From Watersipora subatra (taxonomy: Eukaryota; Bryozoa; Gymnolaemata; Cheilostomatida; Watersiporidae), in NCBI RefSeq assembly GCF_963576615.1, contig NC_088714.1:66171667-66235666 (forward strand): a DNA stretch of 64,000 bases, written 5' to 3'. This document shows, piece after piece, positions 1-10,383 of the stretch. Position 1 is the first letter of the stretch, and the number at the start of each line of letters is the position of its first letter. A program made the position numbers and the translations under genes. Below the pieces are notes generated by a model. That model was not told the origin of the DNA and made no database searches. It saw only the letters and a list, made by a program, of their open reading frames with translations.

Positions 1-387
1 TGAACAGATGAATACAATACAAGACAATATCTGATAGAAGCCTGACCTATCCCATTGTTGGCACTCATGATTACATATGTGAACAGATGAATACAATACA
101 AGACTATATCTGATTTAAGCCTGACCTATCCCAGTGTTGGCACTCATGGTTACAGATGTGAACAGATGAATACAATACAAGACTATATCTGATACAAGCC
201 TGACCTATCCCAGTGTTGGCACTCATGGTTACAGATGTGAACAGATGAATACAATACAAGACTATATCTGATACAAGCCTGACCTATCCCAGTGTTGGCA
301 CTCATGGTTACAGATGTGAACAGATGAGTACAATACAAGACTATATCTGATACAAGCCTGACCTATCCCAGTGTTGGCACTCATGAC
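1..387. repeat. 79-bp minisatellite across an exon/intron border (about 5 copies)
   Basis: The word gaacagatga recurs at 2, 81, 160, 239 and 318, giving an exact 79-bp period, and copies differ by only a few bases. Read on the minus strand, each unit contains the last 22 bases of the GTPBP2-like exon (from ATGAGTGCC to the base before GT), the splice donor ATAG|GTCAGG and the start of the intron. Only the right-most copy is joined to the complete exon. Confidence 0.95.
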
Positions 388-3297
388 GAGCATAGCAAAG
401 TGAGGGGAGTGGCCCATCAGACCAAATATGGTGGTTTTCAGGTACTTCTGATGTCCAGGAACATCTATGAAATGTATTATTTTTGTTGATTTCTCACAAA
501 CATCTTCAGCAGTTGTATTGTCTGAGTAGTTCTGCAGCTGTAAAGTAATAGCATACAGTGTACACATGTAAGAAACAATTCTACATGTATATACGCATAT
601 TTACATGAGATGTACTCTTGTAGAGTGCACCCATATAAGGTGTTCATATGCATATATAAAATATACACATCAAAGGTATAAATATATGTGGCACAAGCAT
701 ATAAAATGCACATGGAGTACATGTACAAATACAAAGAGTACATATTTAATATGTGTGTATATAAAGTGTGTATATAAAATGTGTATATAAAGTGTGTATA
801 TAAAGTGTGTATATAAAGTGTGTATATAAAGTGTGTATATAAAGTGTGTATAAAAGTACACATAGGAGAGCATCTACATACAGCAATCATGTACCAAATC
901 TAAAAGCATGACTGAGTCACCAAGTTTCTATAGCTCGCACATAAGTGAACACCAGCTAGTAGAAACTAAAGACATTTGTCTCAAAAACGCGTGTACAATG
1001 TACAGAATGTTAGGGAAACAAAAACACATCCATAGAGCGCTTACCTCACCATTCGAATCAAAACCAATAATCTCTTGAGATATACTTGATGTGTGACCCG
1101 ACTGTATTTCATGTCGATGTCGGAAAAGATTGAGACGGGCTCTACCCCTCCCGTTGTCTAGCTCACCATGGGCTAAGACGCCTACCAAAGTACTTTTACC
1201 ACAGTCAGCGTTGCCAAGAACAGCAATTCTCAAGTCTAGAAACTGAAAAGAGAGAAAAAGCACATTGAAAAAGAGCAATTATATTTGACTGGAAAAACGA
1301 TGAAAACAATAAGATTGAATTTTCATGTCATGCTATTTGTCTGGAAAGCTTATGAAGTCATGACACACCGTAAAATATGAGCAACTACTACTGTCAGGAG
1401 TACTACTGTAATATGAGCAAAAGTACTGTCTATAACTTAAATATAAAGATAGTAATGAAGTAATGAGAGTAGTAACTGTATAGAGCAGTAACCCTATAGA
1501 GTAATAACTGTATAGAGCAGTAACCGTATAGAGTAATAACCGTATAGAGTAATAACCGTATAGAGTAATAACGATACGGACTAGTAACGATACGGAGTAG
1601 TAACGATACGGAGTAGTAACGATACGAAGTAGTAACGATACGGAGTAGTAACGATACAGACAATTAACGATACGGAGTAGTAATGATACGAAATAGTAAC
1701 GATACGGAGTAAGGACGATACGGAGTAGTGACGATACGGAGTAGTAAAGATTTGGAGTAGTAACGATATGGAGTAGTAACGATGCGGAGTAGTAACGATA
1801 CGGAGTAGTAACTATACGGAGTAGTAACGATGCGGAGTAGTAACGATGCGGAGTAGTAACGATACGGAGTAGTAACGATGCGGAGTAGTAACGATGTACA
1901 GCTTTATTCATAGAACTTTAGAACATACAATAATAAAGAAATCACCTGTTGATCATCAGGCACTTTGCGCACAAGCACTTCCACCACCTTCCTGTCTTCC
2001 TCCAGAGTGGTTTCTCTCAAGACAGTCAAACTTGCTGCCAACCTGCAGAAATAAATGATATGTCAAATGTTGTTTTCATCTCACAAAGCAAATGTATCGC
2101 TACTTCAAAAGCTCTAGCTTTGCCTCCTACAAACCTGTCTGCCATCCTTCGAAGGGTCTCCATGGATGACTCCAGTGCTTTGGGCCCGAGGCCAATAAAT
2201 ATTCCGCAGTCCTCCACACCTATTTCATATATAGCTTCTCCAGCTCCCTCTTGCAGTCTCCACTTCATCTGGGTAACTAAGTGTTCAAATCGAGTGCTAG
2301 AGGGGGCCACCAGTTCCAGCTAGATTGTAGAATAACCATAGATACGAATTCACAGAGCATAGAAATACACCCAACAGAGATATCCATGATTGTTCACTTA
2401 GAACTGAATACACTCAAGTGTAAAAACTGTTTTATGCTCATTTCAGAATATAATTGTTGTTCAAATATTAACCGCTCAATACTAATCATTTAGAGTTAAA
2501 ATACGCAGCTTACAGAAACAGGCATTTCGGATGAGCATATTTGATATGCATGATAAAGGGATAAATTCATAGGGCAACAATATATGTAGACAATAACAAA
2601 TAAACAGCATGGAATGTGTCTTATGTTAATAACACTATGGCAATAACCCTTACCTTGTACTCAAATTTCCCTTCCTCTATCTACAAAAGAGATACATCGG
2701 AACCTTACAGAAAGGTCATGAACAAACAAGATTGTGAGGTCATTGTACCATGATGAGCCAAACTCATGAGAATTAAAAATTAACATTATCTTAAAAAGGA
2801 ATGAGCAGGGAGCTCTTACAAGTTACTCGCGTTCACTAAGCATACACTGCCATTTCAAGGTCAGTGGTTCAATAAACACTTCATATTATTGCTGAATAGA
2901 GAGTCATTCAAGATTTGAGGTTAATATCCTTCTGTTAAATTCAACTGTTTGGTGCAATGGTAAAGATATTAATTAGCCTGAAATGCAAGGATCTAAGAAT
3001 CTAAGGAACCGCACAAACTGCTAGACTAAAAATAATTCCGTTTATAGAAGAAAGTCACATGGATAGAGACATGAAAGATAGTAAAGTGGAATGCAAAAGG
3101 AGTTAACTAACCTCTGGTGGCAACCTGCAGCAACTCTCTAGTTCTGATTCAGACGATTCTGAGCAATAATGCCGTTTTTTCCTTCTTCTCATAAATTCCC
3201 CAACGCCATTGCACGCAAGTTCAGAAACTGATAATGTATCAGTTTCATTTTTAGTCTCAGTGTTATGTAGTATCTTTATCCTTTCGGCTGCCTCCAT
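363..3297 (-). CDS. GTPBP2: GTPBP2-like translational GTPase, 5' part (6 exons, continues off left edge)
   Basis: Exons in gene order are 3297-3112, 2680-2654 (27-nt microexon), 2319-2135, 2042-1946, 1242-1045 and 537-363. All have GT/AG borders and the phases join without a break (868 nt, about 289 residues). The ATG at 3297 is chosen because it opens an acidic, Ser-rich N-terminus that leads into the LPPE segment preceding the family's conserved block. Exon 3 carries [15 protein letters not shown] and exon 4 ends in VRKVPDDQQ, both family signatures. Exon 5 holds the P-loop GNADCGKST, then [17 protein letters not shown] and HEIQSG. Exon 6 holds the G3 motif (DVPGH, where family members usually have DLAGH) and LVMSANTG. 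Known of the family: GTPBP1/GTPBP2 resemble elongation factors and act in ribosome rescue and mRNA surveillance. The ARLNLFRH and NYSD wording fits GTPBP2 better than GTPBP1. G4, G5 and the C-terminal domains lie outside the window. Confidence 0.9.
752..862. repeat. 13-bp tandem repeat, AT-rich
   Basis: About eight copies of gtgtgtatataaa lie in the intron between exons 5 and 6 of the GTPBP2-like gene. The reading frames across this tract consist of Tyr/Thr/His/Ile repeats and are low-complexity artefacts. Confidence 0.9.
1485..1893. repeat. 16-bp minisatellite (gatacggagtagtaac)
   Basis: About 25 imperfect copies of a 16-bp unit lie in the intron between exons 4 and 5 of the GTPBP2-like gene. 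Both strands stay open for long stretches because 16 units of 3 nt tile three unit lengths. I regard those frames as non-coding. Confidence 0.92.
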
Positions 3298-4403
3298 GAT
3301 CCTATAAATCTCTGCTCGTTTTGAAAAAATGCAGAAAATATATCTACAAAACAAAATTTACCACCCTTACTAATAGAATATGGCTGCTTCAATCGTATAA
3401 CAGATTTGGCTGCTCCATAACTTTTAACCTGTGAGCTGCAACTTCACATCCGCTCTCCATGAAAGCAGGTTTGGTATGGAAATTTTAAGCTGAACTATAA
3501 CAATTTCCTCTATCTCTCTTTCATAACAAGTATTAAAAGTGGCATTCCGTTCTATTGCCCTTCAAATTTAGTCACTAGTATTTTCCAGACGGCTTTCGAA
3601 CTGGCTAAACAAAACAAACTAATGACATTCCTTGAAACTGAATGCTGTTGTATGGAAATACTGTGAAAACAACATACCAATAGGGAATGCAGCCAGACCA
3701 CAGGTTAAGCATATAATGCATACAAGCAGCAAGACGCCTAAAATATGTCAAAAGATACAATAATTGAAAATGTCAAAAGGACATTAGAATTTTTAGAATT
3801 AGAAGAAATCAGTCATGGAAACTGCGTCAACACCACATGTGGAAACCGCCAAAGGGAAATGGAAGCAATTAAACTACCAACAACCATCTCCAAAAAACAC
3901 CAAAGAAACATTAGAGACGAGTCAAATGAGTCACATACAGATCTGCCAACACTGTCAAACATGACCTAGATACCAGGAGTAAGTCACGAGCACCACCCTA
4001 CATGCCAACATCACATGCACCAGCTGAAGACTTACGCAAATGAGATATCTTTGCACGCCTGACAGAAAGTATTGAACCTTAACACTCAACCTACACTCAC
4101 AGGCTAACCATCTCACATGCCAGACATCTATAAAAGAGAACAGCTCCAATGACTCAGCATGTCTATCCCCATCTCTATCTCCATCTTTCTCTTTTCTTGA
4201 GGACTTCTTTGGAGGCTCTCCCCTCTGCCTGCTGAGAAGCCTCTCTCTCTCCTGCCTATGGAGCCTCATTCTCCTTCATCAGCTGAGCATTCTACACCAC
4301 TATCGCAACTACCGAGCCTCTACATATAAGGACTGCCATGACTCTCATCTGACGAGCGAAACTCGCAGCCGTATGGACCGAGCCAAGCAAACATGGACGA
4401 CTG
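3298..4403. other. Upstream region of the GTPBP2-like gene; no gene recognised
   Basis: This should hold the promoter and 5' UTR of the minus-strand GTPBP2-like gene. I see no convincing core promoter. A plus-strand frame of 74 codons (3745-3969) has no recognisable motif. A pyrimidine-rich stretch lies at about 4165-4260, with a TATAAAAG word at about 4130. Confidence 0.4.
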
Positions 4404-4700
4404 TTCGAGTAAGGATGTAGCTTTTATTAGCTCAAGATTTTAACTTTTTGTCATTAATATTATTGTTTTGCAATTTTATTAGTTGTGTATTTTAATTGTT
4501 TGACCTATAGAATGAAGCAGTAACTTTTACTGGTAAAAATCAATATTGCTTACAATAGCTTAACACCTTCACTTGTAACTAAACCAGTAATAACCAAATT
4601 AGTTTCCACATGCTAAGCAAAAGTGCACAAACTAAACATAGTCAAAATAGAATTAAAGTTACAAAGCAAATTCAACACTGATGTTGTGTGTGGGTTCGGA
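4404..4700 (+). repeat. Diverged dispersed repeat, copy 1
   Basis: This stretch can be aligned by eye with 46187-46500. It begins with a GTTCG(A/T)GTAAG word, passes through CTTTTATT and a T-rich stretch around TTTTTGTCATTA, then a CTTTTACTGGTAAA-like word, and ends with AAACATAG, ACAAAGCAAAT and AACACTGATG. Such collinear words separated by indels indicate two old copies of one interspersed repeat. The class is not clear; an LTR fragment is possible. Confidence 0.55.
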
Positions 4701-5460
4701 TTAATTATGCATAATATAATTTCTCTACCAACCACGCATAACAATGATACAACTTTGAGTATTCCGTTGAAAAATAACCAAAACCTAATAGAGCGACAAA
4801 GTTACGTAAAGTATGTTACGCTTACAAACTACAAATAGTGTTTTTTATTAATATAGACAAATGAGTGTTCATTCGCAGAAATATATAAAGCATCAAAGAA
4901 GGAATAAACAAACACAATAAGGATTTAAAGAATGAAAGATTAAATTAAAAATTACAAAAAGAACTTCATCAAAGTCCCAACCACCTACCTATCGCTCACC
5001 TACCTACGTATCGCTCACCTATACCCAATCAAATAGCTATGATTTCTATATACATGTACATATATTGTGGATTGTCGCAACAGCTGACGCCATCAGGATT
5101 TCCACAAGTGTCATCAGCAACCGACATAGATGGGCTTCCAACACTCCGTTAGCTATTCTATTTAGGTGTATAGAGCAAACTCTACGAAGAGCCTCTATAA
5201 GAAACGTTAAACTGGCGCACGGAATCTACGTACAGTGAAGGTTTTATAAGCATATACGGAGCTTTTAGAGCGTATAGTAAAGCTAATATTATAGTGTTAT
5301 AAAATCGCCGTTCTGATCATCGGTCATAAGTATTTTCGCTTTACAGCCGAAGACATCTAATAAAATTCTAGTTGCCTAACTTGGCGCTGTTGTACTAGGC
5401 GCAAGGCCTTTTTTGGCCTGATTGTGTCGCGCGGGACATTTGAATGCTTTCCTCGCATAC
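4701..5460. other. AT-rich intergenic DNA; no gene recognised
   Basis: There are short runs of cctacctatcgctca around 4980-5020 and a GC-richer patch at about 5380-5450. I see no exon, RNA gene or mobile element that I can support. Confidence 0.3.
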
Positions 5461-5468
5461 TTAACAGC

Positions 5469-5634
5469 CATACCTGCCAACTCTCACGCATTGGGCGTGA
5501 GACTCACGCAATCACCCCAAAGAAAAAATGAAAATGCGTGAGATTTTTGACCCTATTTCCACAATTTTCTATATACTAACATTGATACATCAATTGCCCC
5601 AAAACCAAATCTCACGTTTGGGTTGGCAGGCATG
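5469..5634. mobile_element. 166-bp hAT-type MITE with 8-bp target duplication
   Basis: The element starts CATACCTGCCAAC and ends GTTGGCAGGCATG, which are inverted repeats with one mismatch. The inner flanks (ctctcacg / cgtttggg) extend the symmetry. It is bounded by a perfect 8-bp direct repeat, TTAACAGC, at 5461-5468 and 5635-5642. An 8-bp duplication with CA...TG ends fits a hAT-superfamily non-autonomous element. There is no coding capacity. Confidence 0.85.
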
Positions 5635-5909
5635 TTAACAGCCCAGATGTGAGCTTTTGCTGTCATTTATGCTGTTTAGGCAGCAACTTGACATCAACTA
5701 TCACTGAGTAAGATTTCATCCTTGTCATGCAATGGATTGAAGAATGGATTAAAGCTGGTGTGACGAGGCGGGACCATAACTTGACATGAAAAACTACTTG
5801 GTGATCAATTGCAAAAATCTTCTGAAGTTTTTGCCTCATGGCATTATTGTTTAGCAAGCTCATATTTCTTCTACCCTTTTACTAGGAATACGTATTGTTT
5901 TGTTTTCAG

Positions 5910-6061
5910 GCCCAAGTTTAATGATTCTGTGAGGTCTGAAAGAAGGCAACCACCTGTGACATGTGGAACAAAAATAACAAACAGTCCAGAACTTTTATAC
6001 GTTTTGCAGTTGTTAGACAAAAATTGTCATGATTTGGAGTTACAACATCGATATACACATG
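5910..6061 (+). other. Candidate orphan exon (152 nt)
   Basis: A TTTTCAG acceptor at 5909 is followed by 152 nt open in one frame and an ATG|GTAAAT donor at 6062. The encoded peptide begins with PKFNDSVRSERRQPP and contains SPELLYVLQLLDKN. I do not recognise the family and see no neighbouring exon with matching phase. It could belong to a gene or to a decayed transposon. Confidence 0.3.
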
Positions 6062-7039
6062 GTAAATCAACTAATAATTTAAAATTACATGTAGTATATA
6101 TTATACCATTTTATTTAAACACGAAACACAAGTGTTACAACGGTGGTTTTTAAAGCTAGTTTGTGTCAGCTATTAAAACCACTGCATTATTCAACTTGTT
6201 CTGGCCAAAAACATCCAGAGACATTCGCAAAAAACCAAGTATAGTTGCAGAGGAGTGAAGTAGGCCTACTTGCGGGTGTATTTTATTTATTTTCTGCACT
6301 GTCTTGGTTAATCTAAACTGCAAAATATTACTAATACAAATACTAATTAATACTAAATTACCATGATGGACAGAAAATATATACATGTACAATTATGCAG
6401 TATGTGTTAAAACAATATTTAAAAAAAAATATACTTGTACAATAAAGTATAGGCTAAAAGTCAGCATAAAGTGCTCGATATTAATGTAGAGCTTACTATA
6501 AATGTGTTTTTTTTATAAATTTTTAGTAATTTTTATGCTTAGTCAAATTTTATTAAATTTCTTACCAAATTTATATATACATGTATATATAACCACTAAC
6601 AATAGTAAAATTAAAACATCGTGCAGAATTTTTTGCAAAGAGTTCCCACGTTGTTGCTTCATTTGGAGGATTTAAATGGGAAAATTTCTGATCTGATGAA
6701 ACATATACAATTCAAAGATTGCCAGACTTTTATGCAGTAGACCATTTTTTCTTAAATATGTCATATTCTGGTATTATTATTTCCTCATTTTTTAATAAAA
6801 AGTATCTCAGTGACCTGATAGTTTTCGCTGGTGCATTAACTGGAGATGCTTTAAGAGGAAAGTTTGTGTAGGTGGTTCTTTTCTCATTGGAGTTTTGCCA
6901 CATGATTTTTTGTGTGCATGGTGCATGTACTCTATAGTGTAGCTACAAGTATATTTTTTAGCGTCCGCTGTGAGAAACTCTCCAATGTTGACTTCAAAGT
7001 CATAGGCCAATAAAAAACTGAAAAGTGAAAACTGCGTTA
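6062..7039. other. AT-rich DNA; no gene recognised
   Basis: This stretch has many homopolymer A/T runs. A short open stretch at about 6630-6740 reads as a Leu/Asp/Lys-rich peptide but lacks clear splice context. Confidence 0.3.
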
Positions 7040-7590
7040 GTGTTTGTCATAGATATATATACCTAGATTGGCCAATAGGGAAAAAGCCTGTCAGACCTAA
7101 ATAGCACGACGTAACGTCACTGTATTGTACCTCACGCCTGACTGCACTGCTGTTTACAATGAATCTAATGGGAAGAAGGTAACAAAATTACATTTATTTT
7201 CACATAAAAACCTTCTTGTATACATAATCCAGTAAACTAAAGCAATTCTGTGATAATATCTGATAACCACCATAGATTAAAACTATAAAAGCTATGAATT
7301 GTTGCACACAAATCATGAGCCATCATGGCTTTATTTGCAACCTCTCTTATCCCCATTCTCTCATTTCCCCTTCTCCAAAAAATAAGTTAGAAGGGGAAAA
7401 GAGAGAAGGGGAATGGAGAGGGGAGGGGAAATAGCCCACCCACTCAAAGAGCCAGACCTTGGCTAGGTAAATAGACTAATATGCTGAACTAAACATGACT
7501 AAATATGATGAGTATGCAAGTATGTCTGAAGTCAAAAATGAGACAGAATGATTATTTTACAGCTGGCTATGTAGCTGGCTAGGTCACCAA

Positions 7591-7922
7591 AGCTGAAGTG
7601 TAATGATTGTATCACTAGCATCGTGGATGTTACCAACGTTGATGTAAACCAAGCAACGAATTCCCTAATCACAGTTAAGAATCAGGGTGGCTTGACTTTG
7701 TCTTCGCCTGTGGTGATTGAGGTTTGCAACCACAGCGAGAAAGCGACAAGAGTGTTGCTTAGTAGTGCTGGATTGGTGAAAAACTTTGCCAGGCTAGCAC
7801 TAATTGCCACCACTAAGAAGCCAGTCACGAAAGGACAATACCAAGTTATTTGTACAATATGCAAAAGCAAGTTAAAGGTGTACTTGCAACAAAATTCACA
7901 TTGCAGTTATTTGGTATCATAA
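7591..7922 (+). pseudogene. P-element/THAP9-like transposase remnant (C-terminal part)
   Basis: About 110 codons are open. A CNDC motif lies at about 7596-7607, followed by TNSLITVKNQGGLTLSSPVV (from about 7650). The RGGL-like motif followed by a Pro/Ser step and then an acidic-aromatic helix is typical of the C-terminal part of P-like transposases. No THAP zinc finger, RNase-H-like core or upstream exon remains, so the copy cannot be autonomous. It lies between the long inverted repeats of the 7048-9742 element. The assignment rests on motif resemblance only. Confidence 0.5.
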
Positions 7923-8007
7923 GATTCACCATGCCTTACTCTGTTGTGTTGCAGGTGTGAAATATATGAGAAGGTGATTACAAGCTCTTAAAAGCTACAA
8001 ACGTATA

Positions 8008-9270
8008 CAGTCATACTTCAACTTACGAGCTTAATGCGTTCCGAGACTGAGCTCGTATGTTAATATACTCGCATGTTGGTGCAATTTATTTATATATCGA
8101 ACAATTAAATATATATTGCTTGGTTTCCATACTCTAAAAATGCAAATAAAACACTCAAAACAAGATATTGTAACAGAAAGAATATGTTGGTTATTGTCAT
8201 AATTTACCACATGCCTTCAAAAAGCAACAATTAAAAAATAATACCAAAAAATGTGATTATTTAAAATGTAAAATTAAATACATACAATAGCAGCTAATGC
8301 TAGCATTTGCGAGGGAGGGAGATATAAGTTATCCTTCATTACAACAGTTGTCTTTCATAAATTTGAATTTTATCAATGTCTTAAAAGACAAACTCAGAAG
8401 CAAACCTAAAAGCAAACTTTCACTTTTAACTTGACGTAATTATAATTTCTTCGGCGTTCGTAGTTTAAAGTTTCTCGCTGGTTAGCTAATTTTTTCTTTG
8501 TTTCGCTTTCACGACTAGCCGGCCGTCTTAAAATAAATCTATCTAAATACGTTCGCCTTTGTCGCCCTTTCAACATGTTGCGATTAGGACGAACACAGGT
8601 GTCGTCACAAAGGATTAAAGCACAACCACTAGCCAACTTGTCCGAATGTCTATTTTTATAGTTTTGATAGATAGCACCGGCCTTTTCACGTAGCATCGTT
8701 TCAGTTACGCTGTCACCGGACAATTGTTTATCTTTTATCCAATTAAATGCCTGAGCAGTCTCTCCATCAGCGGTCGTGAAGATCGCTGCGCCGTTTATAA
8801 ACTATGGTTAGTCCTTTTGCGAACTAAATGCCCTGAATATAATCCTTCTGTTTGATAATTGTGGATGTATTTCTGTCATGTTGCTTAGCTAGCTCAATCA
8901 CGCATACACATTTCGCATATTTTTCAATAATTTTCTGTTTAATATCAACTGTTATCATTTGCTTTTTCTTTGCATCATCTTTCATTTTACTGGCAAACTT
9001 TCAGTCAACGCAGAGTACTTTTAATTCACATACAGTGTAATTCTGCACTGAAAATCGCGCGCAAAAACGCAGTACCAAAGTATAAATCTGAGTAGTTGAA
9101 AAATACAGAGTGATGCTGTTCTCATAAAACACCTTCGGCATACTTGGCAACTGACTCATGTGCTCGTTTCTCAAACATGGCTCGTATGTTAGTGCTAAAA
9201 CTTGTTTAAAAGCTGGCTCGTATCTCAAGTCTCTCGTACGTTAGGGCACTCGTAAGTTGAAGTATTACTT
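8008..9270 (-). mobile_element. pogo/Tigger-like DNA element, copy 1 (nested)
   Basis: The termini CAGTCATACTTCAACTTACG and (in reverse complement) AAGTAATACTTCAACTTACG form about 22-bp inverted repeats flanked by TA on both sides (8006-8007, 9271-9272). The minus strand carries a transposase-like fragment. A second copy lies at 37423-38611 in the opposite orientation. Being inside the P-like element, it inserted after it. Confidence 0.85.
8406..8810 (-). pseudogene. pogo/CENP-B-type transposase N-terminal fragment
   Basis: The minus-strand frame reads AFNWIKDKQLSGDSVTETML followed by REKA, then a Tyr/Lys-rich helix. This resembles the second DNA-binding helix-turn-helix of Tigger/CENP-B proteins (aromatic-rich start, 'G..(I/V)....L.EKA'). 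No DDE catalytic domain is visible. The 105-codon frame starting at 8723 is the longest intact piece, and the same frame continues upstream to about 8795. The copy is non-autonomous. Confidence 0.5.
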
Positions 9271-9750
9271 TACTTAGTAATGTTTAGTTCAACATGATAT
9301 TAGTCTTTTACCTAGCCAGGGTCTGACTCTTTGGGTGGGTTGGCTATTTGCCCCCCTCACCTTTCCCCCTTCTCTCTTTTTCCTTTCTTACTTCTTCTTT
9401 GGAGAAGGGGAAAAGAGAGAATGGGGATAGGAGAGGGTTGCAAATAAAGCCCTGATGGCTCATGAATTGTGTGCAACAATTCATAGCTTTTATGGTTTTA
9501 ATTTATGGTGGTTATCAGATATTATCACAGAATTGTTTTAGTTTACTGGATTATGTATCCAAGAAGGTTTTTATGTGAAAATAAATGTAATTTTGTTACC
9601 TTCTTCCCATTAGATTCATTGTAAACAGCAGTGCAGTCAGGCGCGAGGTACAATACAGTGACATTACGTCGTGCTATTTAAGTCTGACAAGGCAACCGAT
9701 GGGAATAGCTATTATTGGCCAATCTAGGTATATATATCTATGGTGTTTGT

Positions 9751-10379
9751 AGATTATCTCTTGTGGTTACGTCTTGATTAGGTTCCCTGCTTTGTGTTGT
9801 GTGGAATTGGCTGCCAAGGGGAAGGACATCATTCCATCAGAACAACTCACTATCTTTTTTAATTGCTTTGTGATGGCACGATCGAATGCCATGAACTAGA
9901 GGCACCATGAATCAGGGTTTTATGCAGATCTGCGTTCTTTCAGTAATCTTATCTTTAGAAATGGAGAATATCTTCATTGGTTTCAATGATTTGGAAGTTA
10001 TTGTTGTTGCAGTTTCCGCAAATGACTGTTGAGTTTCCGGTGCACTTTCATTAGAACCTGTTGTTTGATGCTTTCCCTCAATAGCGTCTATTGTACCTTT
10101 ACCATGCGATGTAATTTTTGTAACCTTACTTTAAAACCTTACTTTAAAAAAACACATTTGGCTCAAAGATTACCTCATGATTTGACGGAATTACGCCAAG
10201 TGTGTCTATCAGTAAGGTAATCTTGACAAACTCCATGTTCTGAGTCAAAAAACATCGCAAATTCAAATTTTTCATTTCTCTCAAAGAAACTAACTTTTTT
10301 AATTTGGAATATTTAGAGTTGCTTTCACATGCAAAGTATCAAAATGAAATTTTAAACAAAGGCAGACATTGTCATATTA
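9751..10379. other. Intergenic DNA; no gene recognised
   Basis: A stretch of about 41 codons ending in a stop at about 9897-9899 has a protein-like composition but no recognised family. I see nothing else that I can support. Confidence 0.25.
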
Positions 10380-10383
10380 TTAA

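Larger units (their letters stand above)
7048..9742. mobile_element. P-superfamily-like DNA transposon with about 460-bp inverted repeats, interrupted by a nested element
   Basis: The left arm (7048 to about 7508) and right arm (9273-9742) are long, clearly homologous inverted repeats. They begin CATAGATATATATACC and each contain a purine/pyrimidine block. The whole is flanked by a perfect 8-bp direct repeat, GTGTTTGT (7040-7047 and 9743-9750). The loop contains a plus-strand remnant with KCNDC and NQGGL, which resembles the C-terminal part of P/THAP9-type transposases. P elements make 8-bp duplications and have CA-starting termini, so termini, duplication and coding remnant agree. A pogo-like element (8008-9270) sits immediately before the right arm. 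Confidence 0.75.

Noticed and set aside
1..387. CRISPR-like array of direct repeats
   Set aside because: The whole 79-bp unit repeats, with no unique spacers, and the context is a eukaryotic exon/intron border.
1333..1911. 192-codon minus-strand ORF of [13 protein letters not shown] repeats
   Set aside because: It is a read-through of the 16-bp minisatellite in an intron of the GTPBP2-like gene.
2930..3010. SINE head (ggtgcaatggtaaag)
   Set aside because: It is only weakly A-box-like and no B-box follows at the expected distance.
7350..7440. Purine/pyrimidine foldback as a separate element
   Set aside because: It recurs in the right arm at about 9350-9440, so it is part of the long inverted repeats of the P-like element.
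9777..9899. Open stretch of about 41 codons with a protein-like composition
   Set aside because: No splice signals, start codon or recognised family. It could be chance or a decayed transposon.
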